From NCBI GenBank assembly GCA_023055355.1, contig JALJCS010000010.1:24195001-24259000 (forward strand): 64,000 bases of DNA. Reading direction: 5' to 3'. This DNA comes from Agelaius tricolor. Its lineage: Eukaryota; Chordata; Aves; Passeriformes; Icteridae. Below the pieces are notes generated by a model, which was not told the DNA's origin, did no database searches, and worked only from the letters and a program-made list of their open reading frames with translations. Positions 37,301-50,100 of this stretch are shown here, one piece after another (position 1 is the stretch's first letter; each line of letters begins with the position of its first letter). Both the position numbers and the translations under genes were made by a program.

Positions 37301-40300
37301 ACCCAGGCAGTGGCGGATCTAGCTCAGCAGGGCAAAGTTTTCTTTTGGGACCTGAGTGTTTCAGAGAGGGGGACACTTCCCAGTGATACATGGGGCTGAG
37401 GGACATGAAAGCACCATAGTGCTGTGAGTAATGCATCTATTTGGTGTGTTTTCTTCACATGGCCAGGCTTAAGTCAGTCACCAGGTTTGGGCTGAGTGAA
37501 GAGCATTTCTACAGCAGGTACCAACACCTGTTTCTGCTTCCTATAGTTTTGTCCTTTTCTGCAGCATGGTGCACAGTCCATTTCCCAAGGACTGTGTGTT
37601 CCAAATCTTGTCCACTGTATCCACCTATATTAAGTGGCCAAATAACATTACTAATCTGAGATCACCCACTCAGTTTCACCTACAAATGCCCATGAGTCAC
37701 AGTGAACCACCTCCCACCCCCAACAGGCTGTGTCATTAATTTATCCTGTATTTGTCATCTTGCATGGTCCAGTTTTGAAGTTTTAGATCTTTGATGAGAA
37801 AGTTTAAATTGGGTTTTGAGAGCTAGTTTGTGATTAGAGCTGTCTAGGGCTGGGGGGAAGGTAAAGGAGAAATGTATTTCTTTGCTTGCTCGCCTTTCAT
37901 ATACTGCGGCAGTGACTGTAGAAACCTGGTCCTGATGACCCAGCTACCATGTTCCAATTCACTTTTTCCCCTCCCTTGAAGGATTGTAGCTCTTCAGCAA
38001 AAGGTAAATAACCCTTTTTCCTCTGACCCAGAAATACTTATATGAGTCATAATGTTCTAAATGTGCTTGTTGGTGTAAAACTACATGCTGATGTGAAATC
38101 CTTCTTTGGCTTTTCAAGGTTGTTTAAGAACAAAGTGGATTATAATTCTTCACAAATGTTTTACTTTATTGTCCTTAGAACTGGGGATGAAGGGACCTAT
38201 ATGTGGTTTTATTAACACAGAGCAAATATCTGACTGTTTACTTCCAGTCTTGTAGCTGCACCTTGATGAGGAAAAGAAGGGGAGATGAGGAAAGGAGACT
38301 GCAGAGATTTAAGCAATTCTGACAAGGACAGGAAAGAAATCAGTGCTTCTAGAGAATCTGTCTCCTAAATTTCTCTGTAGTGCCTACTGGACCATCTGTA
38401 ATTCCCACAGAGCAGGATCTTCAGAACTATTGGAGAGGCCACTGAGACTTGAAGTCTTTTATAATTTGTCTTCCTGAGCCAGAGATACCTCTCAAGTACC
38501 TAGGTGTTATTTAGAATAAGGTTATTCTGACTCGGATAAGCAAAGGGAACTCACCTTCTAGTGGACACAACACCATAGCTAAAACTTATCTTAAAACTTC
38601 AAGTTCCTTTAAACAAACTCTTTTGTGAGTGGAATTAAAGTAGGAGAGAAGGGGGCAGACCAAACTGAACAATTGCTGGGAATATGAAAATTATATAGGG
38701 CCAATAATGTGTTTATCATAAAGAAGAGCTGGCTAAAAGCTGTAGGAGGACAGTGACAGCTTGCCAGGTTTTCTTGTGGGCTTTTTTTTTTCTATCACTA
38801 TTTTAAAGTTTCAGAAAAATTATCTGTTCTACAGAAATAATGCTTTGATGCACTTTAAAATATATGGTAGCCAGCATAGTTTCTTGCAGCTCTGGAGGTG
38901 TTGCTCTTTCTGTTTCTGGAGAAACTGTGACCCTGCAGGTCTCAGGTGAAACCCCTCTGTAAGTACAAATGCTCTGCCCCACGTGGGCTTTGCAGAGCTG
39001 GGAGATGCTTAGCTAGTTTTGCCAGCCTGGATCTGAACCTTGAGTGACTACAGGAGGGGAGGAGGGGAGTAGAGACACCAAATGGCTCTGTCATAATTAT
39101 TCAGGAGGTATTTAAGGTAGTGCCATGGACTGTATTGCTTTGTGTTCCACGTTTGTAAGCAAAGCCATGGAAGACAAGAGTTCCTCATCCTGCTGTAGAT
39201 CTAAACTGGAGTTGTGAGTACAGGTAAGCAAAGTGTGAGGCAGTCCTCAGTGCACCAAGATATCAGGACTAAAGAAACAATTGGATCAGTGACACACCTC
39301 AAAAATTGCAGTCAACCATGTTAACATACACGAAGGTTTTAAAAGTCTGTACGTGCCTCTTTCTCTTGTATCAGAATCCATCTCACAGGCCATAAAATAC
39401 TGTCAGAAACTTAAAAACAATAGCAAAGGGTGTGAAACAAACTAGAACTTGTTTCTGGATAAGAGCAAGAAAGAGACAATTCTGCTGATGTCCAAAGACC
39501 CTGTGATAGCCAGAAATCTCCATTGGAAAAAACTCACTAATGGCTCCTGGGAAGCAGATTATGGTCCAGAGTACAGAGAGGGAGAGGAATCAGCAGCAAC
39601 CCTCCCAAAGAAGTTCTCTCCACATTCAAATATGGTTGTCAGCTTGAGATTTGGGTCTGTGCATGGATACCCTGACCATGAACCAGATTTATTAGTTGGG
39701 AAGAGAATGGTACAGGATGTTAATGATTTGTTACAGGCATGAAGCAGAGATGAAGGGATCCTGCTTCCTAATTCTTGTGCTGATTTTATAGTGAAGTGAA
39801 TTGAAGAAAAGAAACACCGATCATGGAGAGCCTTGAATTGTTCTTGCACCTGAAGGTGCAGGGATCTGGTTTTTGCTGCAGAAAAATGATCATTAGAAAA
39901 GATGTTTTTGAGCCAAGATCAAACAGAAGGGCTGTAAGCAGGAAGAGCAGTGTGATTTTTTTTTTTTTTTTTTCCTTATAACTGTTTTTGTGCATACTGT
40001 AACAGCTGTACATTGGTGCCATCTACTGCCTGGCCTGGGGCTGTCCCTGCCTGGATCTCTGAGGGCATCACCAGAGACAGGTGTAGCAAAAGTGCAACAA
40101 AGGAAGAAAAAGCTTTACTCTGTTGATGCCCTGACATAACAAGAAAAATCCTACCTACCTGTCCTGATGAAAGCTGCAGTGATTTAAAGGGAACAGAGAT
40201 GTTAACCAGTGATACAGCTCACTTGCCTTGGAGGTAGGACAGAAACCATGGGTGAGCATCTCTTTGGCCTGAAGGAAACATAAAGGAATCAGCTGGATTC

Positions 40301-41042
40301 CTTAGCTATGTTCACATACTATGGCAAAATAAGTCTCTTCTGATCCCATACAGATGCCAACAGCAGTGAGACACTCTGAGAGACAGGGGAGGAGATCCTG
40401 CAGCTTTCACAATGCCGATGGTATATGGCTTCTTCCCTGAGGTCAAAACAGAGGTTCATGTGGCATCTGTACCAGAAGACTGGCACTAGAGCATAGCCCC
40501 CAGCTCACACCCTGCAGCCACTGTGACTGTCACCAGCAGCAGGCTGCTGTACACTTCTGAAACTTCTCTTTGCATGCCAGGGCTTCTCTGTAGCCCATGT
40601 CTCTCTTTTAATGCCATTACCATAACCCACCCATAAAGCTTCCATGAAGCTGCTGTTCACAGTGGCTGTAAAAATAATATATGTAGGGAGTGTTTCCATC
40701 AGCTGGTCTGAGCTGCACAGCACAGTTCACATCATCACAGCTAACTCAGCTGAGGCTGCTCCAGGAGACTTTCTAGGAAAGGTGGGAGAATGATCAAATG
40801 TGAGGAATTGCTCAGGCTGGTAACAGTGCTCCCTTCAGGTAGGACAGCCACAGGGATCAGGAGCAGGACCTGGCATCCTTCCCTGGTAGAACAGGAATAG
40901 GGTTCATGTTCCTCTCAGTCCAAGGCATTTGTTGTTATTAGCCAACAAACTGACCATTTACAGGGCCCTTAGCACCACTGTGGTTAAGGGTTTCATCAAT
41001 ACACTGTGCCCTCTTTGTCAGTGTGCTCTCCTCCTTTCACAG
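31301..41042. other. Gene-free, AT-rich sequence
   Basis: No protein-coding gene, RNA gene or well-defined mobile element is recognised over almost 10 kb. ORFs of 131 codons (31518-31913), 97 codons (39449-39742) and others have no domain or compositional support. The REST/NRSF left half-site TTCAGCACC occurs at 35645-35653 without the right half. A T18 run lies at 39956-39973. Confidence 0.5.
39956..39973 (+). repeat. Poly(T) run of 18
   Basis: An uninterrupted homopolymer followed by 'ccttata'. It could be the reverse complement of a retroposon poly(A), but no element is recognised next to it. Confidence 0.95.
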
Positions 41043-41220
41043 GCAACAGCAGCCGAGATTCCAGTCCCAGCTTTGTGACCAGCCACCAAGCCAGTGCCCA
41101 GGCAGCAAGAGCACAACCAGCAGCAGCAGAAAAATGCCATCTTCCAATAGACCTGCCCAGAGGAAAAGGGGGAAGAGTACTTGAAGACAGACATGGTGTT
41201 TGCCTGACTCACAGCTCAAG
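41043..41220 (+). other. Exon-like segment of unknown status
   Basis: A pyrimidine-rich acceptor context ('ctctcctcctttcac' then AG at 41041-41042) and a donor-like context (CTCAAG followed by GTAAAG at 41221) bound 178 bases. These are open in one frame (frame of the ORF at 41006-41224), with a serine/alanine/glutamine-rich product. The in-frame stop is created only by the donor itself. I recognise no protein family and no flanking exons, so chance is a serious alternative. Confidence 0.2.
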
Positions 41221-41224
41221 GTAA

Positions 41225-43218
41225 AGGATCATTTAATGACACAGGTGTCTGTTTACTTTGTGACAGAGATTGTCTCAAATATTTTCAATCTGTGGGTAAA
41301 TGCTGACTTTTCTAACATGTCATTCTGAAGCCTCGTTTGATCAGTATGTTTACAAGGTAATCTCATAACCAAAGACTCTTTTAAGTGCTTGTGGAGTGCC
41401 TGAGTTCAGTAGGATCTGTCTTAGTTTTCTCTGCTTCAAATGAAAATCAATACCCATCATAAGTATCCCAAAGCCAGTTCCTATCCAAGGATAAAAACTT
41501 TTGTAGGTAAGAATGTATATATTTGTTATTATGGAAATTATACTTTAAAACTGTACAAATAAAAGGGGTTTCATTCTCTTCTTTAGAAATTACCTTTCTT
41601 AATAATTCAGTTTTATACAAAGTGAACATAAACTCTTTCTGAGAACGTGAGAAAAAAGAACGAACATTTTCTCAGAGCTGCAAATCAGTGGAGACTGCCT
41701 TTCAGGAGAAGAAACTTGAGTTTCCCACTGGGAGCTGATCCCACATATGACTTTTAGGAAGACCAGCCATGGCCACCAACAGATACACCATCAGAGCCAA
41801 ACATAAGCCTTCGGGGGAATGTGATCTGACAAGCAGCTGCCACTGCTGAAAACTTTCTTTGTAGACCCTGACATCTGGCTTCCTCAGCTGCCAAGCTTGG
41901 CTTCCTCCAAGGTGCCGCAGGAGACACATCTCTGCAGCAGGTAGGAAACTGGGAGGATAAAGATCACAATTTGATGTGACTGGAAGTAGGAGATGAGCTT
42001 GGCTGGATGTAAGGCACTAATTTGTATGGCCTTTGCAACACCTTTTATTTTCTACAGATTTGTTCATGAGTTGGCAGTTCTATATGCATAAATTATTTTA
42101 GTAGAAGAAGGGAAAGGCAAAGAAGGGAATGGGAAGAGTCACACCAGAACTTTCAATCCATGTTTATATATTCAAAAGATTGATATAATTTGATGTGGCT
42201 TCAAACCAGAGCTCCAAATCCAGTGCCTTGCTACATCTAAAAGGATGTGCACACCAGTATTAAAGGTGTCAGGAGAACAAAATTAGATAGGACAAATGCA
42301 AATTTCACAAATGTGTGAAGGCTGAAAAAGTGGTGGTCTCTTCAACCCCCTGAATACTGTGGTGATTGGAGACTCCCCTGAGCTCAACGTGGCAGTGTTC
42401 TGCTCCATGTCTGGAGCTGAGCTCCCTGCCAGTCTGCAGTGGTTTTGTTTGACACACAGACCATGAGCACTTCAATCCTTTATAAGGTGTGGGTGAGACC
42501 AAGCTGAGGCTTTTTCAGATACTGAGTAAGCCAAGGTTTCATTTCAAGAGGGGATCACTTGAGACCTGAATGGGGAGACAGGGTGAAGGGAAGTTCATGT
42601 TGCTACACTAGGTGTGACTGCAACGTCACAGTGAGAACAAGGTGTTTGTTTTCCCTGGCTTGCCAACTGCTAGCTGTACAGGGAAGGAGGAAAAGACCAA
42701 GATGAGTCACTCTCTGAAAGTAGGATTTATTACTCCTTCCTCTGAAGTGTCTGTTCCCAGTGTGGGAGACAGGCTAGGTCACTGGTTTCAGAGAGGAAGC
42801 TACTTTGAGTTGAGTCTTGGCAATCTTCAACTACCAGTTTTCCAAAAAGGTTTAAATGGTTCTTTACTTTATAATAATTTTTGCATATAATTGACTGAAC
42901 TGCTTTGTTCAAAACTTGGCTCCTGCCTAGACCTCAGTGAGGAGGAAAAGTAATTGCCTGAGTTTAAATAGTCCCCTGTTTATAATCCAAACACTGCAGC
43001 ATGGAACCATTGCATGAGAACTGGGAAGTAAACCTGACTACAAGCCAGCTCCTCACAAATGTGAAACAAATGTCAGCCTTTCATTATCCAAGACAAAATG
43101 TAAAGCAAACAGCTTCCGAGGAAATTCACTTTTTAACCTATCTATCTCATTGAAGGATAGAGGTTTTCCTTGAAATGCAGAGGAGAATATTTACTACAAA
43201 TACTTTATAATAGTGAAA
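41225..43218. other. Non-coding sequence, nothing recognised
   Basis: The short ORFs in this part show no family features, and no repeats are recognised. Confidence 0.5.
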
Positions 43219-43565
43219 TTATAGAACAGTGTGGGATGGAAAGGACCTCAAAGACCATCTAGTTTCAAGCCCCCATGCCTTGGACAGGGACACCTTCCAC
43301 TAGACCAGTTTGCTTAGTGCCCCATCCAGTCTGGCCTTGAACACTTCCATGGATGGGGCATCCACAGCGTCTCTGGGCAACTTGTGCCAATGTCTCACAA
43401 CACTCAGAGTGAAGAATTTCTTCCTTGTATCTAATTTAAACCTGCCCTGTTTCAGTTTAATGACATTTCCCCTTGTCCTGTCACTCCATGACCTTGTAGA
43501 AAGTCTGTCCATCTTTCTTGTTGGCCTCCTTCAGTTACTGGAAGGCTGGCACAATGGGTCTTCAG
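43219..43565 (-). mobile_element. Avian CR1 LINE (CR1-J-like), 5'-truncated, antisense
   Basis: Reading on the plus strand, this begins with the reverse-complemented CR1 3' end ('gtgggatggaaaggacctca', 'aagaccatctagtttcaagc'). It then shows 'gacaccttccactagaccag', 'ggatggggcatccacagc', 'ccccttgtcctgtcactcca' and 'ttactggaaggctggcac'. The order and spacing match avian CR1 elements of the J-type group as I remember them. The copy is truncated at its 5' end, with no obvious target-site duplication. Confidence 0.95.
43300..43512 (-). pseudogene. CR1 ORF2 (reverse transcriptase) C-terminal remnant
   Basis: A 70-codon open stretch within the CR1 copy encodes the reverse-transcriptase C-terminus. 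RHWHKLPRDAVDAPS is followed by EVFKARLDGALSKLV, closely matching the CR1 ORF2 end. The frame is still open, suggesting a younger copy than the 28-30 kb relict, but all catalytic domains are missing. It is not an expressed gene. Confidence 0.93.
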
Positions 43566-43639
43566 CAAACATATTATATCCAGTATACAGAGTTATCGCC
43601 AGAAATGGCAAAAAGTTAAACAGTACCTTTTAATATCTA

Positions 43640-43653
43640 CCACAAGATGGCAG
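43640..43653 (+). promoter_or_regulatory. CTCF-type motif (13 of 14 consensus positions)
   Basis: CCACAAGATGGCAG matches the CTCF core consensus CCASYAGRKGGCRS at all positions but the fifth (A instead of C/T). CTCF is the zinc-finger protein that anchors chromatin loops and insulators. A second site in the same orientation lies about 1.06 kb to the right. Binding is predicted only. Confidence 0.5.
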
Positions 43654-44704
43654 AGTTGGACTTAGAACAATTACAGTTTTGGGTAAACTGATAACTAAAA
43701 CTTCAGACTAAAAAAAGTCTTTGTGTCCTGTAGAAAAACAAAAAACCAAGAGACAGTTATTACATCTTTCCATGGCAAGGAATTGCATGTCTATATAATA
43801 CCAATAGTAGCAAACTTATCAGATCTGGCTAGCCCTGAACTGGGACAATGAAATGTGGGCTCCCTCCTGAATACCGTGGTCACAGTGGAGGAAATTACCT
43901 GGATGGTGACATGTAAGAGAACTGAGGAGTGTTTTGGTGGTACCTTCTTGTTTTCCAGGGTCAGGCAAAAGCCAGCCAGCAGCAACTGAAAGTTAATTCC
44001 ACAGATGCCAGAAATATATGTGATGCAAACGGCCAGCTACCATTAAACTTCCACAAACACATTTACCATAAACAAAAAGTTACTCACTTCTTGAGAAGTG
44101 CTGACCCTTACAGATTGTCTCTCCTAAGCAGCTCCCTCCAAAAATGCAGTTATCTGACAGCTGCACAGTAGTGTCTCCCACACAAAAAAGTTGCTGTCTT
44201 CAGGGGTATCCCGAGAATCAGATTTCCTATGCTCCAAAATGGTGGTATGATCCTCAGGATGCTAATCACCAACAGAATGCTACTGGATCCTATGGGGAAA
44301 TTTGGCTCTATATACACATCTTGGGGCTGCTCTGAATTCATGTGGTCTCCCTTAGCTGTGTGAAATTTTGTTGCTGGGTAGCTGGAAGGTGACTTGGGCT
44401 GTGCTAAGTTATCACATGGATGGGACTACGTGGTGACTTTTAACCAATGTAAATACACAAGAACTCACACAAGTAATGTTATGAGCATCATATATGGAAT
44501 AAACACCTTACATATTCATGTTATACATTTATGGCCAGACTCACTGTCCTTGGGAGGGTAAAATGCCTACCGAGGGTTGATTATCCAAGGAGAGCCTTGT
44601 CTGTGCAACTCCCACTTATCTAAAAGAGGTCGTTCCATTCTTGCCAGGTTTCACAAAGGTTTTTTGCCATCTCAGTTCCTGGTAAAGGTGTAAATTTCAC
44701 TTTC
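43654..44704. other. Non-coding sequence between two CTCF-like motifs
   Basis: Overlapping ORFs of about 60 to 80 codons on both strands (43791-44341) have no recognised family. No repeat is identified. Confidence 0.45.
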
Positions 44705-44718
44705 CCACTAGATGGCAG
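44705..44718 (+). promoter_or_regulatory. CTCF-type motif (perfect consensus match)
   Basis: CCACTAGATGGCAG fits CCASYAGRKGGCRS at all 14 positions. With the near-perfect site at 43640 in the same orientation, it makes a plausible tandem CTCF site in the gene-poor interval left of the CpG-island promoter. Chance occurrence of a single match in 64 kb is possible, so occupancy is unproven. Confidence 0.62.
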
Positions 44719-46817
44719 ATTGTCATAGTTGAAATACTCGTTCAGGCCCATTCCATTAATTGAGCATCGTCTACTTGCCAGCTTTGTAGTTGAACTGTTT
44801 CATGTACGAATGCATTGGAACCAGAATAGATATGGTGATGTGCTCCTCACCAATTTGTTTAGAATTCAACAAGTTTGTTTACTTATTGATGGATCTCACC
44901 TGAGCTCAGTTTGACATTGCAGTACCTACACTGCAGGACACATGGTTCCTGAGAAATGATGGGCATACATCAGATGCACTTTGCATCTCCACAGGACCCT
45001 TTTACACAGCTCCTCTGGGGCTCTGCAGGAAGGAGTGTGTTGGCCAAACCACTCTCCTACAGATCTAGGATGTGTGCTGTGGCTCTTTCAGATTTCTTGA
45101 CACAGGGCATCTCAAAAAGCCCAGCACTATGACACAAAACAATTTTTTTCCTGTCTGAATGCTTAACAAATTGAACATACTTTCTAAGAGCTGGTAGCTG
45201 TCCTGCTCCACATTACAGAGCTTCTCAATGCCTCTTTCCCTTGCAAGTGATGAACTCTTCATTTGAGCAGGTCCAGGACTTCAGAATGTTGCAGCAATAA
45301 AATCTGCAATCCTGATGCTCCTGTGCTTGCATGAGGTTCTTCAGGTTCCAGTTCTGGCTTCAAAATTCAAAGCAAACTCTTCTATAACTACTAGATATTT
45401 CTTGTTTCACTCAAACCCATAAATTGTTACAGACACCTGGAAAGATAACCTTGACTCACAGGACACTTCATCTAGGTGCAGATTTTCTCCCCTTGAACTT
45501 GTTACTTATAACCTTAAGAAATTCTACTGGAACTTGTGCTAGTGTCATGCACTGAGTGATGGATTTTTCCTGCCTTACTTTGGTGCAACATTGATGACAG
45601 TTGGTCCTGGTGACTTCTCCCTTACCCATGACTCAGTTTGCTACAGTGCTCTCCTGGCTCTGCAGTCTGTGTTGAGGAAGCAGATGAGCTGTTTCAGGAT
45701 CAAGATCTCTCCAGCTAAAACTGCAACACAGATTTTCCCATCAGTGTTGGGGATTTAAGCTCCATTAGCCACTAAGCAGGCACTGGCACTTGAAATTTCA
45801 CTTCTGAAGGAACATGTGTGAGCTTTGCATACAAAGGCAAATAACAAATTACACTTCAGGATGTGTTAACTTTGTCATGTGCTGTTGTTTCAGCAGTGGG
45901 GGCCTTTTAACAGTCCCAGAGAGGTGTGATGTACTCACACCTATCTGTATCTGTTTTCCTAACTCTAGTGCAAGTCTTTCAAACTTTCATTTGAGAGGAT
46001 CAATGCTTCCTAATAGGTTTTCAAGGGCATGGAGCATTCTCACACTTTCCTGTGACCTAGGTAAGGACCTTGACATCTCACAGAATTGACTGGAGCCTGT
46101 TACAACTGGACTGACCTGTTGTACTGTGGTAGCATCAAACACATACAGGTCACACAATCTCTTTTTGAGAGGAGGAATGATACCCCAAACTGGCTGTGTC
46201 CTGGAAGGTGGTGATCTCCCTTCACACATCTAATTTGAATTACTCCTGTTGTGGCAGATTAGCACTGACTGGACACAATAATCAGGACACTTCTGGTGCC
46301 CCATGCTGCTGGGAGCTTCCTTGCCCTTGTTACACGGTAATCTTTTCCATGCCTTTTGCAGATGTCAAGCTGTCAAAGCAATTCCCTGGGTTTGTTTGTT
46401 CTTTCCCTACTACTAGTTTTTCAGTGTAAAAGGTGGATTTGCAGATCCATCTCTGGGGGGAGGGTTTGGCTCTTCAGAGAGCTGTACAAGTCCAGCAAAT
46501 AGAGGCATGTGGAAATCCTTCATTTCACCCACATGTAGCCCTTCCTTCAGGCTCCCAGCCTGCTTCGAGCCCATTCCTCTTTGTGTCCATCTGCAATTTG
46601 CTGCAAGTCTTTTGTTGCCAAGTACTTTTTGACTGCATACAAACAGAAGGTCCCTAGAAACTATCTGAATTGATCTAATGGAAATCTGAAGACTGTGGCA
46701 ATGAAAAGCCCAGTTATATGGCAGTGACAGTTTTTCTGTGCATAAAAAGCTTGTGACTAAAAGTCCAATACTTCATAGACTGCAGAAGTGGGAGCTTTAT
46801 ATCATTTCCAGCTCACT
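44719..46817. other. Non-coding sequence, nothing recognised
   Basis: Only chance-like ORFs are seen (for example 45814-46089 plus and 45987-46229 minus, overlapping on opposite strands). No repeats or RNA genes are recognised. Confidence 0.5.
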
Positions 46818-47196
46818 AATAGTGTTGCCAACTCTCATGATTTTATCATGAGTCTCATGATATTCTTCTTAAAAGCTTAGTTTCTGAAGTCAGGCAATTA
46901 CATGAGAATCTTTCTCTCTCTCTCTCTCTCTCTCTTTTTAACATTCTTTTCTTAGCAGCAAGTTTCTAGCCCTGATGCTTTCAAGGGGAAAAGAAGGGAA
47001 AAAAAAACCCAAACAGAGGAAGCTTTAAAAGATGACCAAGGTTTGTCCTGAAGACTCAAAAACACCAAGAATGCAAACCAAAAGTGGTACATAGATATTA
47101 CTGTTTGCTTGTTTCTTTTTAATCTTGTGGGCTTTTTTTAAGCCAGCCTTATGTCCAACTCATGATTTTTGAATGCCTGGGATTGGCAACTCTATT
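46818..47196. mobile_element. Candidate ancient non-autonomous DNA transposon with TIRs
   Basis: The left end reads AATAGTGTTGCCAACTC and the reverse complement of the right end reads AATAGAGTTGCCAATCC, giving terminal inverted repeats over about 15 bases with two mismatches. Both inner flanks also carry 'ctcatgattttat'- or 'ctcatgatttttg'-like segments. The body (about 380 bases) has no ORF and contains a CT microsatellite. No clear target-site duplication remains. The plan fits an old MITE-like element. I recall similar 'gttgccaactctcatgattt' sequences as dispersed in amniote genomes but cannot name the family. Confidence 0.5.
46911..46937 (+). repeat. (CT)n microsatellite
   Basis: An uninterrupted CT repeat flanked by T-rich sequence, located inside the candidate TIR element. 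Confidence 0.95.
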
Positions 47197-50100
47197 TTGA
47201 CAGGCCTAATGCCTATGTGTAGCACTGGAAGTCCTGTTATAGTATTTATTTTTAGAAAAGCTATTTTAGCTCATTTGGCACATTCTTTATAGCTTCATCT
47301 ACCTCGTGTAGTTCGACTCATGGGGCCAGATCCTTTGCTGGAGCAAATTAGAGCAAGATCTGTGATTTAAACCATCTGGAGATCTAGCTCATGGTGCAGT
47401 CATCTGGCTTTACTGGCAAAGGGATACAAAATATAGTCCCAATAACATTTTTAAAAACTCCATAAACTGTGCCTAAAATAGTCTTCCGTCGTTCTGGAGC
47501 AGATGTGGTACATACAGGGAACCCAGGATGGAAAGCTTCAGAGGGTTTTCTTGCTGCTTGTGTGAGTGCATCTCCATAGCTCACTCCATCAGATCTGCCT
47601 GTCATGGGTTTTGTACTCTCCCCATGCACTGCACCACAACTGAGCTGCTGCTTAAGTGTGTCTGTGCTGGGTGCTGTAAAATCAAATGTGATTTCCATAC
47701 AGGGAGATTCCTACTGTGCTTCCTTCTCTTCATAACCTTTTACCCATTGCAGTGGAACCATGTAGCTTAACATGAATGAAGGAGCCCCTCAGAGAGCAGC
47801 TCACATGGAAATGTCTTTGTGCTGGGCTCCCAAAACCCTCTGAGGGCAGACAAGGTCAGTGCTGCTCTGGAGTTGGATTCCTCAAGGACCACAGAGGAGC
47901 TGCAGGAAGTGGTCTTGGTGACTCAGCTGATGGCAATCCTCCTGCTGGGTCAGCATTGAGACAATGCCTGGCACAATGGGAGAAGGCAATGTTTGCTTCA
48001 ACATCCTTCAGGTAAAGTGCAAGGTGAGGTCTCTGACCATTTGCTTCCAAAAGATCTTACAAACCGTTTTGTAGGAACAAAAATTGGCATACCCTTTCAG
48101 GAGACTGAAGTAGTCAAAAAAATATGGTAAATCAGAAAATGGATTTTGTAAAAATATATGCAACTCATTTCCAGCCCTTTTTCCAGATGTTCTACAGTGA
48201 AAGTCCCCACAGCACCATGCAGTCCTCCTGAATGTCACTGAACCTTTCCCCTTTGCTGGCAGCACTTCATGAGGCTGAGCTCCCCTTGCTGAGCTGCTGC
48301 CAGTGTTGACTGGAGTTGTTTAAAGCTGCTCTTCAGTTTCTGTGACTGAGTTGTTGGCACTGCACTAGAAGATGTGAGCCCCTCTCCTGCTATTCAGTGA
48401 TTCCAGTGATGACTGCTGACAAAATGAAACATCAATGCTCAGAGTCCTGAGGAAGTTTCGAGGAAGCTGCTTTGCAGTGCACAGGAGCTCATTTTGAAGG
48501 TGGTGGTGGGAAGGAGGCCACAGCTCAGCAGCTCAGCTGCAAATTGTGCAATCCCTGAACCACACTTGTGGCTGGAGCTCTTTGCTCCCAGGAAAGCACT
48601 GTATCTAGGATGGCCCATTTCCTCAGGGACTGTACCCATGCAGGGCCCAGGGCCCACTGTGGTCTTCTGAGCTGCTGGGTTTGTTTGTTGTGGGCTTTCT
48701 CGTGGTTCTGCCTGCGTCACTCTTGGTTGAGTTATTCTTCTACAGTACAGTCTGGGCTTTCCACCTTTGGACTACAGGGTGTGCACTGTCTCAGGTTACA
48801 TCAGCTCCAGCCTTTTTCTGTGTTTGCTTTGCATTTTTCTCTGGACTCATTCAGAACCTGATTAAGTTACTTTGTCCTGGGCAGCTAACTCTTTAGAAAA
48901 GCTGGAGAAAAGGGCATTTTCTAGAGAGCATTTGGAAAGGAACAGAGGTGGGCTGTGCCTAGCACCCCTGGGAGTGTGAGTGACCTAACCCAGGCTGGTG
49001 GAAAGTGCTCTGCTGTAACACTTGGTAGATTCACCCTCTTTTTTTCATGGTCTTCCAAAGTGTGGCACACTTCACATGGCAGCTGTGACGTTCTGTGAAA
49101 GTTAAGGAAAAGTCTGGGCAAGGACAATCCTTCAGGGTGTATGTGATTACTTTTACTGTGATTTATTCTTTTGCAGTCAGAAGGGGAAAATGTAATTTAG
49201 TGGCGCAAGAAAATGCTTACTGGGTTAAGTGTGTTCATTTCAGAACATTTCAGGTTTCACACAATTTGGGGAGAGTGTGTTCCTGAGAGAAGTCTCAGGG
49301 TGTAACAAACTGTTGGGCTGCACCAGGATCCCATGAGTTACCATCCCAGTTCTGGGGATCCTACTGGTGCTTAGGGGTGCTGCAACTAAATGATAGAAAG
49401 ACTTTTAACAGTATTATTTCTGATATTTGGAATATATTCATAAATTGGGACTACAGGGCTGTATTCAGTGTTTGTCAACTTCTTTAGATGATCTTTGAAG
49501 AGAGGACTGTTGTTCTTTGCACTGATTAGAATCTGCACGGTCAATATGGACGTGTTCATGCCATAAGCTCCTGGCTGGGGGAAGCTCTGCTCTCCTTGGG
49601 GCTGCCTGGGTGAGTCATTCTCACCCTGTTACATTTAGCATTTGGGTTATGTCATATCAGCTCTGCCAGCTGGAATTGAGACATTTGCAGTGATACTAGA
49701 AGATTAATTGTCCTATTAAGAGGTCGTATTATCAAAGAACCAGATTTACCTCACATTTTTATATCAACATAATACAATGGGGTTTTTTCCTTCCATGTTT
49801 TATGCTAAATAATTACTTGATTGTTGATCCTGAGGAAATCAAAAACTAACAAACTACACATTAGTAGCATAACCTCTCTTCTTGTGTGTAAAATTGCTAC
49901 CAGTATATTTTCTAGGATTTGTTCACTCCAAATTTTGGAAGTCTTTGGGGATGGAATTTGTTTTGCCTTGTTTTTTTTATTAGTATAAATATTGTAATTT
50001 TCATTCTGTTTTGGAAAACTTTATTTGAATCCATGCATCAGAAACAATGGATTCAAATGAATGGATGGTTAGGAGATGGTAGAAATTAATTTTTGACTTT

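Noticed and set aside
38643..38660. Weak CTCF-like sequence around AGGGGGCAG
   Set aside because: It matches only about 11 of 14 consensus positions and lacks the CC(A) start, well below the two sites that were kept.
39449..39742. 97-codon plus-strand ORF with fairly protein-like composition
   Set aside because: I could not relate it to any family, and a similar-sized ORF runs antisense over it. Without homology it stays a chance ORF.
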